Shown piece by piece: positions 9,810 to 20,090 of a stretch of DNA of 64,000 nucleotides. The notes beneath the pieces are model-generated. The model did no database searches. It was not told the origin of the DNA and was given only the letters and a program-made list of their open reading frames with translations. Made by a program: the position numbers and the translations under genes. Origin of the DNA: Parasponia andersonii (lineage: Eukaryota; Streptophyta; Magnoliopsida; Rosales; Cannabaceae); contig JXTB01000006.1 of NCBI GenBank assembly GCA_002914805.1, forward strand, positions 2,276,434-2,340,433, read 5' to 3'. Positions within the stretch are counted from its first letter, which is position 1. Every line of letters starts with the position of its first letter.

Positions 9810-12498
9810 ATGGATCTGATCAGTCAGGGTGTCTCAAGGAATTCTGGATGGGGTTTTTCTTAGACCCGTTCTGATTCTAGTGGTCGATTTGGTTTCCTCT
9901 GAAAGTAGTGGGGAGATGGTTTCAGGGTCTGAACCCAATATAAATGAGGCCAAGAATCAAGTAGTTGCCCCTGATTTGGTCAGATCGCTCTATGTGCTAA
10001 ATGGAACCATTTTGGTTGGCGCCGCTGTTGCTGTCCCCGAGCTCCCTCCCATTTTTGTTCCTGACGAGAAAAATCTGCAGCTGTTTAAAGGCTTAACGAT
10101 CATTCTAATAACGAGAATGAGGCCACCCTAGATCATGAATTAGCTTTGCTTGGCCTGTTCCTGATCAGGTTTGACGGTCCCCAACCTAACTTATCTGAAT
10201 TCGTATTGGCTCTTGCTAATTACGATGATTCATACCCAATGTTGCAGATATTTTCAAGTGAGCTCGACTTCTGTCTCATAAGGGTCTATATCTCATGTCC
10301 GAATCATAAGAAACTAGGGACGAACTACTAGTTTTAAATAAGAATACACCGACAATTCGAGTTCGATATTTCATTCCTATATCCGTTCAAAACTAAACCC
10401 AAGCACCAAACCTTAATCTTCCATCCACAAGTGATCAGATGGCAAGAGGTGGTCAGGGTTAGGGGCAGACGAACAAAACAAAGGTCGGTGATCCAGTGGT
10501 CGGTGGGGCCAAACAAGTAAGGCCACTGACAGAGTTTAGCACCGACTACTTTCGATCCATCATGACGAATGAGTTACTGTTGAGGGTTCACTTTCGCTAC
10601 GAGATCCTAGATAACATTCACCTCTTGTCGTCGGGAAAGGGTGATGTACCCAGCGAACCACTAGCGGGCTGCGTGACCGTAAACTTAGGGTTTTTTAGGC
10701 TGGGTTGAGGCTTCCACTTTACTCTTTCCTCTACGATTTCTTTTCCAAATGTCAAATCTACTCGACCTAGCTAAACCCAAATGGATAACGAGTCTTAATT
10801 GGGCTTTGGTTCATGTTGCTAGCCAAACATTACTTTGCGTATGCTCAAATATCTCTACCAGCTCAAGAATGTGCCAAATAGTTGGGGCTTATATTACTGC
10901 ATGCTCTTCCAATACTCCTTGCATAGAAAGGGACAACTCACGGCGCACTATTCTAATTCTCAATCGGGATACCTCTAACAAGCAGGGGAATAAGGAGTGG
11001 TTCTACGCCAGAACGTCTTGGAATAACATCATGGGTGGCCAGCTTCCAAGGGACGCTCACCCTATTCCAATAGAATTTCAACTTAGGCGGCAATGAGTAA
11101 TGCAACAGGCAGAGACTATTGACGGTGAGACAATCACTTGAGCCATAGCAATCAAAAGGCTTAACTACCAAGAAAAGGAGGTCTGCAACTTGCTTACCGA
11201 TGTCAATATCAAGTACATGGGTTGGTATCCACTAAAGGACAAGACGGCCTTCGAGGAATTTGTCCGAATGAGCCTTGCTCACCCGATTGTGAATAAGACA
11301 GGCTCTTTTAACTAGATCGAGCATTTACAGAGGCAGGGAGCCCCAAAAGGCAGAGATACTTCTCCACCACCACCTCAGCCAGACCCCACCCTTTTCCCCT
11401 TAGCTCCTTCTATTCCCACAGAGCTAATGAGTCCAACACCCTCTCATCTATTTCTAAATGTCCCCAATGAGTAATGTTCCATTGGGGAGGGTCTTTTAGA
11501 AATTTCAAGTGCCAATTCTTTGATATCTAATCCCTCTAATCTTCTTGCACAACTTGATATGGCCAATATGGATTCGAATTTACATGCCCTGCTTGCCCAA
11601 AACAGCGCTTGTGAAGGGGGTGGTCGAAATTCTCTAGGTAGTAGCTCTCGCCTGACCCTTCCCATGAGTGTTTTGTCACTCCGAACCTCCGAGCTCCCTC
11701 CTGCTCTGACAACCCAAACTCTTCTTTCCTCAGACTACCTGGACAAGAGGCTAATGGATACTCCTCACCTTAATGAGCCTTCTTCCCAACGCTTGAAGAC
11801 ATTTCTAAAGAGGCCGATGGACAAGATGCATGCAGCCTATTCGGAATAGCTGGTCGAGGACTGCCGGAGGCACTCGGACAGGGATTTCACTACTCTTTGC
11901 TCGGAACATACTTCTTAGGTAAATTTAATTATATCACTTTGTTTCCTTTGCATGTGAAGTTTTCTAATGGTTGTTTTTCCACTCATGGCAGCAAGCCTTT
12001 ATGAATGAACTCATGTATCGCATGAGGGACCTGTCAGTTACTGCTAAAAGGTATCGCTCTGAGCGCAACATAGCTAGAGAGGAGTGAGACCAACAATTGA
12101 TGAGAGCTAGTGACATCAAGAGCCAACTTGGCGAGGAGAAAAAGGTTAAGCTTGAACTAGAGCACCAAGTTAGTAACTTAAGGTCTCAGCTGGAGATCGC
12201 TTGGACAACAGTTTTGGATGAGGTGAAGAAGGCCAATTTTGAGGACTGGATAGCCACCTAATTCTATCATTTGGACCGTTGGTGGGATGCCTATGAGTTG
12301 GGCTTCAAGAACCTAAAGAGAGTGGTCGTCACTCAATACAAGGATCTAGACTTTTCCTTTTTGGGAGAACAGAACCCTACCTTGGCTCAGGACATCCAAG
12401 AAATGAACATGCCTGAGTCACAGCTTGCACCTGAGCCTGTCAAAGTCCTAACCACACCTCTTACTGACCAGATCGCTCCAACTCCTCCTTCGGCTTAA
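9810..12498 (+). pseudogene. Antisense ORF of the gypsy element (putative gypsy-type transposon domain, then coiled coil)
   Basis: Plus-strand coding remains lie between integrase and the 3' LTR, opposite to gag-pol. Recognisable stretches are a Ser/Glu-rich N-terminus (SSESSGEMVSGSEPN, about 9900), then LTEFSTDYFRSIM..RVHFRYEIL (10.5 kb) and, after a frameshift at about 10700, GLRLPLYSFLYDFFSK. The last segment resembles the GLRLPLHPF box of the plant domain Pfam calls putative gypsy type transposon (PF04195, from memory). Near 12.0-12.5 kb there is a heptad-like acidic/basic region (IKSQLGEEKKVKLELEHQV, LRSQLEIAW) and a Pro-rich C-terminus ending at 12498. A plausible intron with GT-AG borders spans 11919-11991. 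Several in-frame stops and at least one frameshift make it dead. The function of these antisense genes is unknown. Confidence 0.7.
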
Positions 12499-13415
12499 GT
12501 TCACCCATACGCGGTTATATTTGTAAAAGTCTTGGTTTTTTCTTTTTTTTTTTTTTGGGCTTTGGTGTCTAGATGGCCGGGACTCTATTTTAATTTGTGA
12601 AGACAATTATCCCTTCAGGGTTTTTTGCTTCCCTTTATCTTGCAAAATTTATAATATATATATCTTCCTCTTTTCCTTTTATTTTCGCTTCTTATTTGTT
12701 ATAGTTCTTGCACAGCTAATTCCACAATTGCTTGGTTGTTTTCAAGTATTTGCCAAAGTATTGGCATTGCTAACTAGCGTTAGTTTTAAATTCAGATCAC
12801 TAAGGGATCCTGAGTATAGGTAAAATCAGTTTAAACTTTGACAAAGTTGTAATCTTTGCTAGGTTTTCCTCATGTTTAGGAACAAAGAGATCGAATTAGT
12901 GATTCATAGGCTAGTGCTACAAAACGACATAGGATCATATTACCCGTGCTCGGAAGTATTTGTTCCTAGTAATTGGGCATAGGGGGACCTTATCCCTAGT
13001 ACTTAAAAACACAGAGAGACCGTGATCTTACCTCTGTTACGTAAGGGTTTTATCCCTAGTACTCGAAAGCATATAGGGATTTATTTTATGGGGTGTTATT
13101 AGCCTCTACCCCCTTTGTTTTTTAGTTAACAATTAAGAGTTTTAAGTGAAAAATAAGACTACAATGTTAATGCTTTTTCATTGTATGCTCTTTTATACAA
13201 TGTTTGGCTATTGGTAATATTTTCTTAATGTTTGGAATTCCATGTATAGGGTAATTTTTGCTCCCGATATCTTACAACTTATAAGTTTTTGGTTGGACAA
13301 TCTTAGAAACCAAGTAGGGCCCTTCCCATTTTGGTCCGAGCACTCTAGCTTCTGGCTAGGCGGTATTCAAGAATATACGCTTAAGCACGACCTCACCAAG
13401 TTTTAATATTCGTGC
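12499..13415. other. Non-coding internal region of the gypsy element
   Basis: Lies between the 3' ends of the converging antisense gene (+) and integrase (-). It has T-rich stretches and repeated motifs such as TTATCCCTAGTACT (12990-13060). No coding potential is recognised. Confidence 0.5.
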
Positions 13416-14288
13416 TTAGACTTTTGAGTTATAATATCGTGCGACAGCGTATTTATGGGCAGCAATTCTTAAAAAAGCCTCCTCTTTTTTCTCTTCAACC
13501 ATGTCAAGAATTGTTCTCAGACCTTTTTCATTGTCCATGTTGCCTCGTTCGGGGTCCTGATTTTTATAAGCTTCGACCTTATAGCTTAGCATGCCGACCT
13601 CAGTAGGTATTACTACGTCTGTGCTGAAGGCCAAAGAGAACAGTGTTTCTCCAGTTGTAGCTTTTTCTGTCATTCGATGAGCCCATAACACACTAGGTAG
13701 CTCATCGGCCTATACTCCCTTCAGTCTCTCTAGCCTTTTCTTTAAGTTCTCCTTGATCGTCTTGTTAGCCGCTTCAACCTGCCCGTTCAATTATGGGTGA
13801 TTTTGGGAAGAAAATAACTTGTGAATCCCACGACTCTGGAAAAACTACCTTAGTCTCGAGTTGTCAAACGGCCTACCATTATTAGTTACTATTCAGTGGG
13901 GGAGTCCGAATCAACATATAATATTTTTGAAGATAAAGTTCGTACAATTTGCCTCAGTGATCTTTGCCAATGGTTCAGCCTCAACCCATTTGGTGAAGTA
14001 GTTAATGGCAACAATCGCAAACTTCACTTGAGCTCGGGTAGTGGGTAAATGTCCGATCAAGTCTATCTCCTATTTTGCGAAAGGCCAAGGGCTTATAATC
14101 GACGATAAGGATTCGGGGTGCTCTTTTGTGTAATGGGCAAAGCGTTGGCACTTGTCACACATCTCTACCATTTCTCTCGAATCTTTCGTCATGGTTTGCC
14201 AATAGAATCTCTGCCTTAAGGCCTTATGAGCAAGCGATCTTGGCCCAGAGTGATTTCTGCATGCCTCTTTGTTTATTTCATTCAGCAT
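13416..14288 (-). pseudogene. gypsy integrase, broken
   Basis: On the minus strand the zinc-binding region reads HKALRQRFYWQTM..CDKCQRFAH (14288-14070). The core follows with KFAIVAINYFTKWVEAEPL and, near 13890, IVTNNGRPFDN, where families have a catalytic Asp (SDNG); here it is Asn. The third acidic residue survives in GQVEAANKTIKENL (about 13770). The C-terminal part ADELPSVLWAHRMT..TGETLFSLAF runs to 13416. Several in-frame stops interrupt it. Loss of the second catalytic Asp plus the stops makes it inactive. Confidence 0.88.
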
Positions 14289-14537
14289 GTACTCGGCTTC
14301 ATTAGGTCAGAGGCATCTCAAATATGGCACTACATTGCCCCTCCTATAAAGCTTATTTCTTATGATGACGTATCGATTGGATTGGTACTTGGTCTTATGG
14401 GCTTTATTTTTATCGGCTGAAAGCTAGCTAGTTTTCAAGTAGTCCTTGATCAGATCTATCCATGAGGGAAGTTGGTATATGCACATGGTCTGTTCACATT
14501 CATGGGTGCTAGGCTCGGACAATGTCTCGATTAATAT

Positions 14538-16250
14538 CTATCTGAGAGGGTTATCGACGAGCCTTGAAATAAGTTGTGCGAGGCTATTGGCTTCAGCATT
14601 CTTAGTTCTTTGTACTCTAGTGATTTTGTACCAAGTCATGGTTCCTAAATGTTCCTCTTCTTTGTTGAGGTATTTGATCATCCTATTTTCTTTAGCTTGG
14701 TATTCCCTTTTTATCCGGTTCATAATTAACTATGAATCACTGAAGATCTCAATGCATTGCACTTGAAGTTTTTTTGCCAGCTTTAAGCCGGTGATTAATG
14801 CCTCGTACTTGGCTTCATTATTTGAGGCCTCAAAGTCGAGTCTCAAGGTATACCTGATCTTATCTTCTTCTGGGTTGATAAGGAACTCTGCTTCCAGTCA
14901 CACAAGATGATTTGTCCACGTACAATTGCTAGATATATTGCTCAAAAGACTTCTCTAACCTTCTTTTGGATGCCTTGGAGGTGCCCTCCTCATTGTGGGT
15001 CTTTTCTATTTTGGTGGAATATGTGAACTCGACCACAAAATCAGCTAGTGCTTACCTTTTGATAGTTGTCCTTAGGACAAACTCAATCTTGAATTCACCG
15101 AGCTTGATAGCCCACTTAATCAAGCAGCCAGAAATATCAGGCTTTTGGAGAATTTGCCTCAGGGGATGACTGGTCGGAACTTAAGTTATATATGGGTGGA
15201 AGTATAGTCGGAGTTTCCTAGCTGCTGTTATCAAGCAAGACCCAGTTTCTTGATTTTTGGATATCGGGTCTCGGCGTCGAGAAAGGACTTGCTAACATAG
15301 TTCATTGGTGCCTGTGTTCTTCCCTTATCGCTGACAAGGACTCCGCTCACTACGTTCTTTGATACTGCTAAGTATAATATTAGGCTTTCCCCAGGCACAG
15401 GTTTGCCCAGAGATGGGATTGCTCATAAATAGGCCTTGATTTTCTAGAAAGCCTTTTCACACTCTTCTGTCCATACTAGGTTTCTCCCCATTTTCAATAC
15501 TTGGAAGAACGGTCAGTACTTGTCTATTGAGCAGGCTATAAACCTACTCAGGGCAGCCACCATTCCAACCAAACTTCGGATTTCCTTTGTAGTTTTTGAG
15601 GAACAGAGGTTGAGTATTGCCTGGATTTTCACAGGGTTTGCCTCAATACCTATGTGGTTTACCATGAATGCCAAAAACTTCTAAGACTAGACCCCAAATA
15701 CATACTTGGTGGGGTTTAGCCTCATTTTGTATTCCCTAAGGATGGCGAACATTTCTTTTAGGTCCTCCACATGGTCGGATTTCTTGAGGCTCTTGACCAG
15801 TATGTTATCAACATATATTTCCATCATTCTTCCGTTCTGTTTTTTTTTTTTTTTGAACATCTTGCTGACTAGCCTTTAGTATGTAGCTCCGACATTCCTT
15901 AGCCAGAACAACATTATTAAGTAACAATATAAACCTTGGTCGGTTATGAATGAGATCTTCTCTTCATCTTTCAGGTACATGCAAATCTGGTTGTTGCGCG
16001 AATAAGCATCCATAAAGCTCAAGAGCTCGTGCTCGACAGTCGCATCTAATAGGTAGTCAATTCTTCGTAGTGGAAAAGAATCATTTGGCTAAGCTTTACT
16101 TAGATCTGTGAAATCTATCTGTGAAATCTATACAAACCCTCTATTTCCCGTTGGCTTTCTTCACTAAGACTTTATTGGCCAACCACAGCGGGTAGTTGAC
16201 TTCTCTTATAACTCCAGTCTTGAGCAGCTTTTCGACCTCCTTATTGATCG
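14538..16250 (-). pseudogene. gypsy reverse transcriptase and RNase H, broken
   Basis: The minus strand near 15.8 kb encodes YVDNILVKSLKKSDHV, the RT active-site box with the second Asp of YVDD replaced by Asn. It continues as LREYKMRLNPTKYVFGV, then after two stops KFLAFMVNHIGIEANPVKI and EIRSLVGMVAALSRFI, the gypsy RT connection. RNase H remains follow toward 14.5 kb (VLVSDKGRTQAPMNYVS near 15.3 kb; a second RNase H-like stretch ending in NAEANSLAQLISRL at 14538-14723). Many stops and a T-run at 15838-15854 disrupt it. Confidence 0.85.
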
Positions 16251-16524
16251 CCTTATATCTTTGGAAGTTGAACTTCCTCCTTTTTTAGATAATTAGTTTT
16301 GTGTATTCGTTAACTTTTAAACGGTGGATGATCATACCAGGGTCTATGTCAGGCATATCCTCATGCGACCTCACAAATACATCTTTATACTATTTTAGGA
16401 AGTCCACAAGCCTTTCTTGGAGTTCCCCTGATAGTCTGGATCCTATTCTAATCAACTGTTGTGGGTGTTGGTCGTCTATATAGACAGATTCTAAGTCCTC
16501 AACATGTTCAGTCCTTTTTTCCTT

Positions 16525-17010
16525 TTATTCTTCTCGGGGGTCGAGGTCACTCACAGCCTGCGTATCTTGGGGAATGCCCACGTCATCGACTTGGTAGATT
16601 GTGGACACCATACACACTTTCTGATCAACCTTTGTCGCCATGGCGTAACATTCTCGTGCCGAGGTCTGGTCTCCCTTGATCACATCGACTCCTTCCTCAA
16701 TTGGGAATTTCATCATAAGATGGTAGTTTGATACCATTACCTTTAACTTATTTAGGGTTGGTCGGCCGATTATTGCATTGTATACCGACCTTTGGTCTAC
16801 GACAAGGAAATCTACCATTTGAGTAGCTATGGCGACTCTTCCCAAATGTTACGGGCAGTCCGATTACCCCTACGGAGTAGACACATTCTCCTGTAAACCC
16901 ATATAGTGGGGTCTTGGATGGCCCCAGTACTGTCCCACCTATGTTCATATTTTGGTATACTGATGTGAATAGTATGTCTGTTGAGCTACTTGTGTCGACC
17001 AGAACCCAAA
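16525..17010 (-). pseudogene. gypsy aspartic protease and following linker, broken
   Basis: The minus strand near 17.0 kb reads VLVDTSSSTDILF, matching the gypsy protease active-site segment (usually D-x-G-S-S), followed by PLYGFTGE and, in another frame, VDFLVVDQRSVYNAIIGRPTLNKL and YHLMMKFPIEEGV. These stretches are diagnostic of plant gypsy polyproteins. A frameshift near 16.83 kb separates the two parts. Confidence 0.85.
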
Positions 17011-17341
17011 AGACTCAACTATTCGCGATCCTAAGCACCAACACGAGAGCATCATTGTGTGGATGGATTAACCTTATGGCCTCTTCCTCAGTGAATGTAA
17101 TTGATGATGACTCTTATTTAGAGAGCTTGGCGATGTACTCTGCCATGTTTACTAGGTGCCCGGATGTGACCTTTCGAGCCATTCTTACTTATCCTCTTCG
17201 AGCGTTTGCCAAGTTACCAGCTACTAGCGCTTCTGAGATAGTTTGTATCTCATGAGGTGTTCCATTATTATTGCTATTGGGTCCTGCTTTCTCGTACACA
17301 CCCGTGCTTCCATGAGGAGCGAAAGTATAAGTTTGTTTATC

Positions 17342-19208
17342 CTACTCGTCGGCCCTATTCACATACTCCCTTAAGTATCCTTGTTGGATTAACCCCTCTC
17401 TTTGATTCTTCAAGTGCCAATACTCCAACGTCTCATATCCCAGCTCTTTATGGAACCTACAATATTTGTTCATGTTCCTCTTTTCTGGGTGTGACCTCAT
17501 CGGGGGTGGCGCCTTTAAAATATTCTTTCCCTCAATTTGCATTAAATCTCCTCTCTCGTCATGTTCAAAGGTATGTAGTTCTGCTTTGGAGCGATCACTT
17601 TATTCAGACTCGGGAGTGTGGGTCGAAGGTTATTCATGCTGAGATGCTGTAAAGAGTTGCTAGGGGGTGATGCATTTTGCTTACTCTTTTTTGGATAAGG
17701 TCCACTGGTTCTGCCCTCAACCTTAACTCTTTTCCCAGTCTCCCCACTTGTGTCGACCATCGGGGTGATGGTGCCTTCTTTTACCCTAGTTATGAAATAC
17801 CTTTTAGCATTTTCTATTTCGTAAGCTTTTTCTTTGAATGCAACGTAGGTGGTATGTCTCTTCTTGCTCATAAACTATACCAATTTCTCACTTCGTGTCC
17901 CTTCCTGAGCAACATTCAAGATTGTTTCTTAGGTAACCCTCGGGCACCTTAAGTACTACGCATCAAACAGGGTGAGGTAAGACCTCAAAGACTCATTTTC
18001 CCCTTGTTTTATGGCCTTAAGGTAACTCCAACCTTTCTGTTGGATCCTCAAGCCTAGGAATTGCAGCATGAATACCTCATATAATGCCTTGAAATCTTTA
18101 ATGGACCTAGCTTCTAGTCTGCCATACCAAATTTGTGTCGAGCCTCTTAACGTGAGCAGGAAAGCATTATAGAATGTTGCGGGGTCGGCTTTAGCTATGG
18201 TCATCCATGTCTTATAGTTTTGTACATGATGGACTGGGTCTCCCTTGCCATCGAACAAGAGTATATTTGACATTTTGAAATGATGGGGAGGATACGAACG
18301 TGCTATCTCTAATAGAAATGGAGACTTGGTTTTTTCCAGTATTGTTCAGACATTTTCAATCTGCTTTTGCTCGACTAAGAGTTGATCCATCTGCCTTTTG
18401 AGAGCTTGGTAACATTCGTCTAGATCTCCAATTCATTGTTCGGGGAAAGGCCTAACTAGGACTATTTGCAGAGCAGGTCTCATCTACGTTGCAGGCTCAC
18501 AACCTTGCTGCTATAAGGGGTAGTGGACCTGAGCTTCTTTTCTTCATTGGTTTAATCTTTCCTTGAGATCCGTAGTCCTAAGGTATTCGGACATTCTTAG
18601 ATTATACGTGTTCGTGCTATTTTTAAGGGCTAGTCGTTCGAACACAGTCCTCCTAGTTCTCGAGTTACCAATTCCCTCTCCCCTCAAAAGCGACTGGTCC
18701 TCGTTGGAAGCATAAGACACTGCTCAGTGACGTCGCCTATGTCTCCTTATTGGTGCACGAGTATCACCATTCTCTTTGGTTGGAGCTCCTTTGGTCGGAT
18801 GTGATCCTTCCTTGTTGTCCTCATCCCTGCCCCTTGGATAGGATTTCTTCTACCATCTTATTGAAAAAGAGCCCCGTTTAGGGTGACAAGAATCGAATGG
18901 ACAATGTTTTGGCCGACCACATTTGCCAGGCGCTTAACAATCGAGGCGAGTTGTTTGACATGCTCCCCAAGCTCATTGACCCTATCTCGGCGTGGCCATG
19001 GTGGATAAGGGGCACCCACTTGGTCTTGAATATGCTGAGGGGGAACAATGTTTGCTTGGTCCCCTAGGTTGTACTGTTGGTTGTCTCCTTCACAAGTGTT
19101 GGTTTGAGTGCGATCAGTTGTTCCTGACCCAACTGCTCTACTCGATATTATATAGTGCTGTTGAAATTGTTGAATGATGCTGGATAGGGTTATGTACTGG
19201 TTTTCCAA
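17342..19208 (-). pseudogene. gypsy gag, broken
   Basis: It begins at 19208 just inside the 5' LTR with a Gln/Asn-rich N-terminus and a short coiled-coil-like stretch (RVNELGEHVKQLASIVKRL). The capsid-like retrotransposon gag core is at 18273-17956 (VQNYKTWMTIAKADPATFYNAF, WYGRLEARSIKDFKALYEVF). The C-terminal part includes KYCRFHKELGYETLEYWHLKNQ (17480-17415), equivalent to the degenerate zinc-knuckle segment of this gag class but with the usual last Cys changed to Tyr. At least three frame breaks are present. Confidence 0.85.
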
Positions 19209-19238
19209 CTAGAGGCCATCCATCTAGTGCCAAAATAT

Positions 19239-20085
19239 TGGTGTGGATTTTGGTCTATGAACCAACGCATGCCATTTTTTTGAGTGGTTCTTCCTCAAGG
19301 AAGCCAAAACCCATATTTGATGTAAGTGTAGTCCGTACAATCTTAGAAAAGGTCATAGATGGACTTTTCACCAACTAGTAATAGGTGGTATTGGTGCATT
19401 ACTTGCCAAATCTCCTCAGTAGAAAAGTAGTCAGTGACACATTTAGTAAAATATTCAATAGAATAACGAACCACCAGTAAATTATTGATAAGAGGAGAAA
19501 AGACAGAGAGGACAAATAAGGTTCTGGGGATTTGTGATGGTTTACCTTTTTCAAGTGATTGTGAGGCTACTCATAGTGGCTTTGTGGTCCCCCAAGGTTA
19601 AAGTTGATATCCACGTATCCTCAAAAAAGATAGAAGGGAGTCTTATCTATCCGCTTGTACGGATGCGCGCGCGCACACACACACAGATATATATATATAT
19701 ATATATATATATGATTAGGCCACATGTCAACTTCTCTCTAGTCTATGCCTTCTTTATTCTTCTTTCTGGTCGAAGCTATGTCGTTCTATTGATGGTCGGC
19801 TATTTCTTAGCTCTTCTTTTAGTCTTTTACTTAGAGCACGATTGGCACATGGTGTCATATCCGTCCAGAGCTATTCTTAGACTCAGTGACCTCGGTCGTG
19901 CGGCTGGGCAGCTTTACCCTTTTGCCTTGCTCGGCTCTTCTTCTGTAGTGGGACGTAGCCAACACTATCTTGTGCCTTGATAGACTTAGCCGTTTGGTAG
20001 ATTGCAACGGGTGTTACTGCGACGTGTCACTTCCTTCCTGAAGTACGTGTCGTTTTCTGTCTATTGCAGGAAATTATCCTCAACA
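19239..20085 (-). mobile_element. 5' LTR of the gypsy element, with adjacent primer site
   Basis: On the minus strand it starts TGTTGAGGATAATTTCC and ends ACACCA. Just inside it, the reverse complement of about 19220-19237 reads ATTTTGGCACTAGATGG, in the position of a tRNA primer-binding site (the tRNA is not identified). It aligns with the 8070-8911 LTR with frequent substitutions. Confidence 0.9.
19667..19712. repeat. Compound microsatellite (GC)n(AC)n(AT)n
   Basis: GCGCGCGC, then ACACACAC, then a long AT run lies inside the 5' LTR at a site where the sister LTR (about 8524-8535) has only a short TACGTATATATG. It expanded after insertion. Confidence 0.9.
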
Positions 20086-20090
20086 TTACT

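Larger units (their letters stand above)
8065..20090 (-). mobile_element. Degenerate Ty3/gypsy LTR retrotransposon (Tat-like layout), about 12 kb
   Basis: Two LTRs (8070-8911 and 19239-20085) bound the element, with a perfect 5-bp target duplication TTACT at 8065-8069 and 20086-20090. Domain order on the minus strand is gag (about 19.2-17.3 kb), protease (about 17.0-16.5), RT/RNase H (about 16.2-14.5) and integrase (14.3-13.4), the gypsy order. Between integrase and the 3' LTR lies about 4.5 kb with coding remains on the opposite strand, a layout known from Tat-lineage elements such as Grande. All frames carry stops and frameshifts and the two LTRs have diverged visibly, so the insertion is old and immobile on its own. 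Confidence 0.93.
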
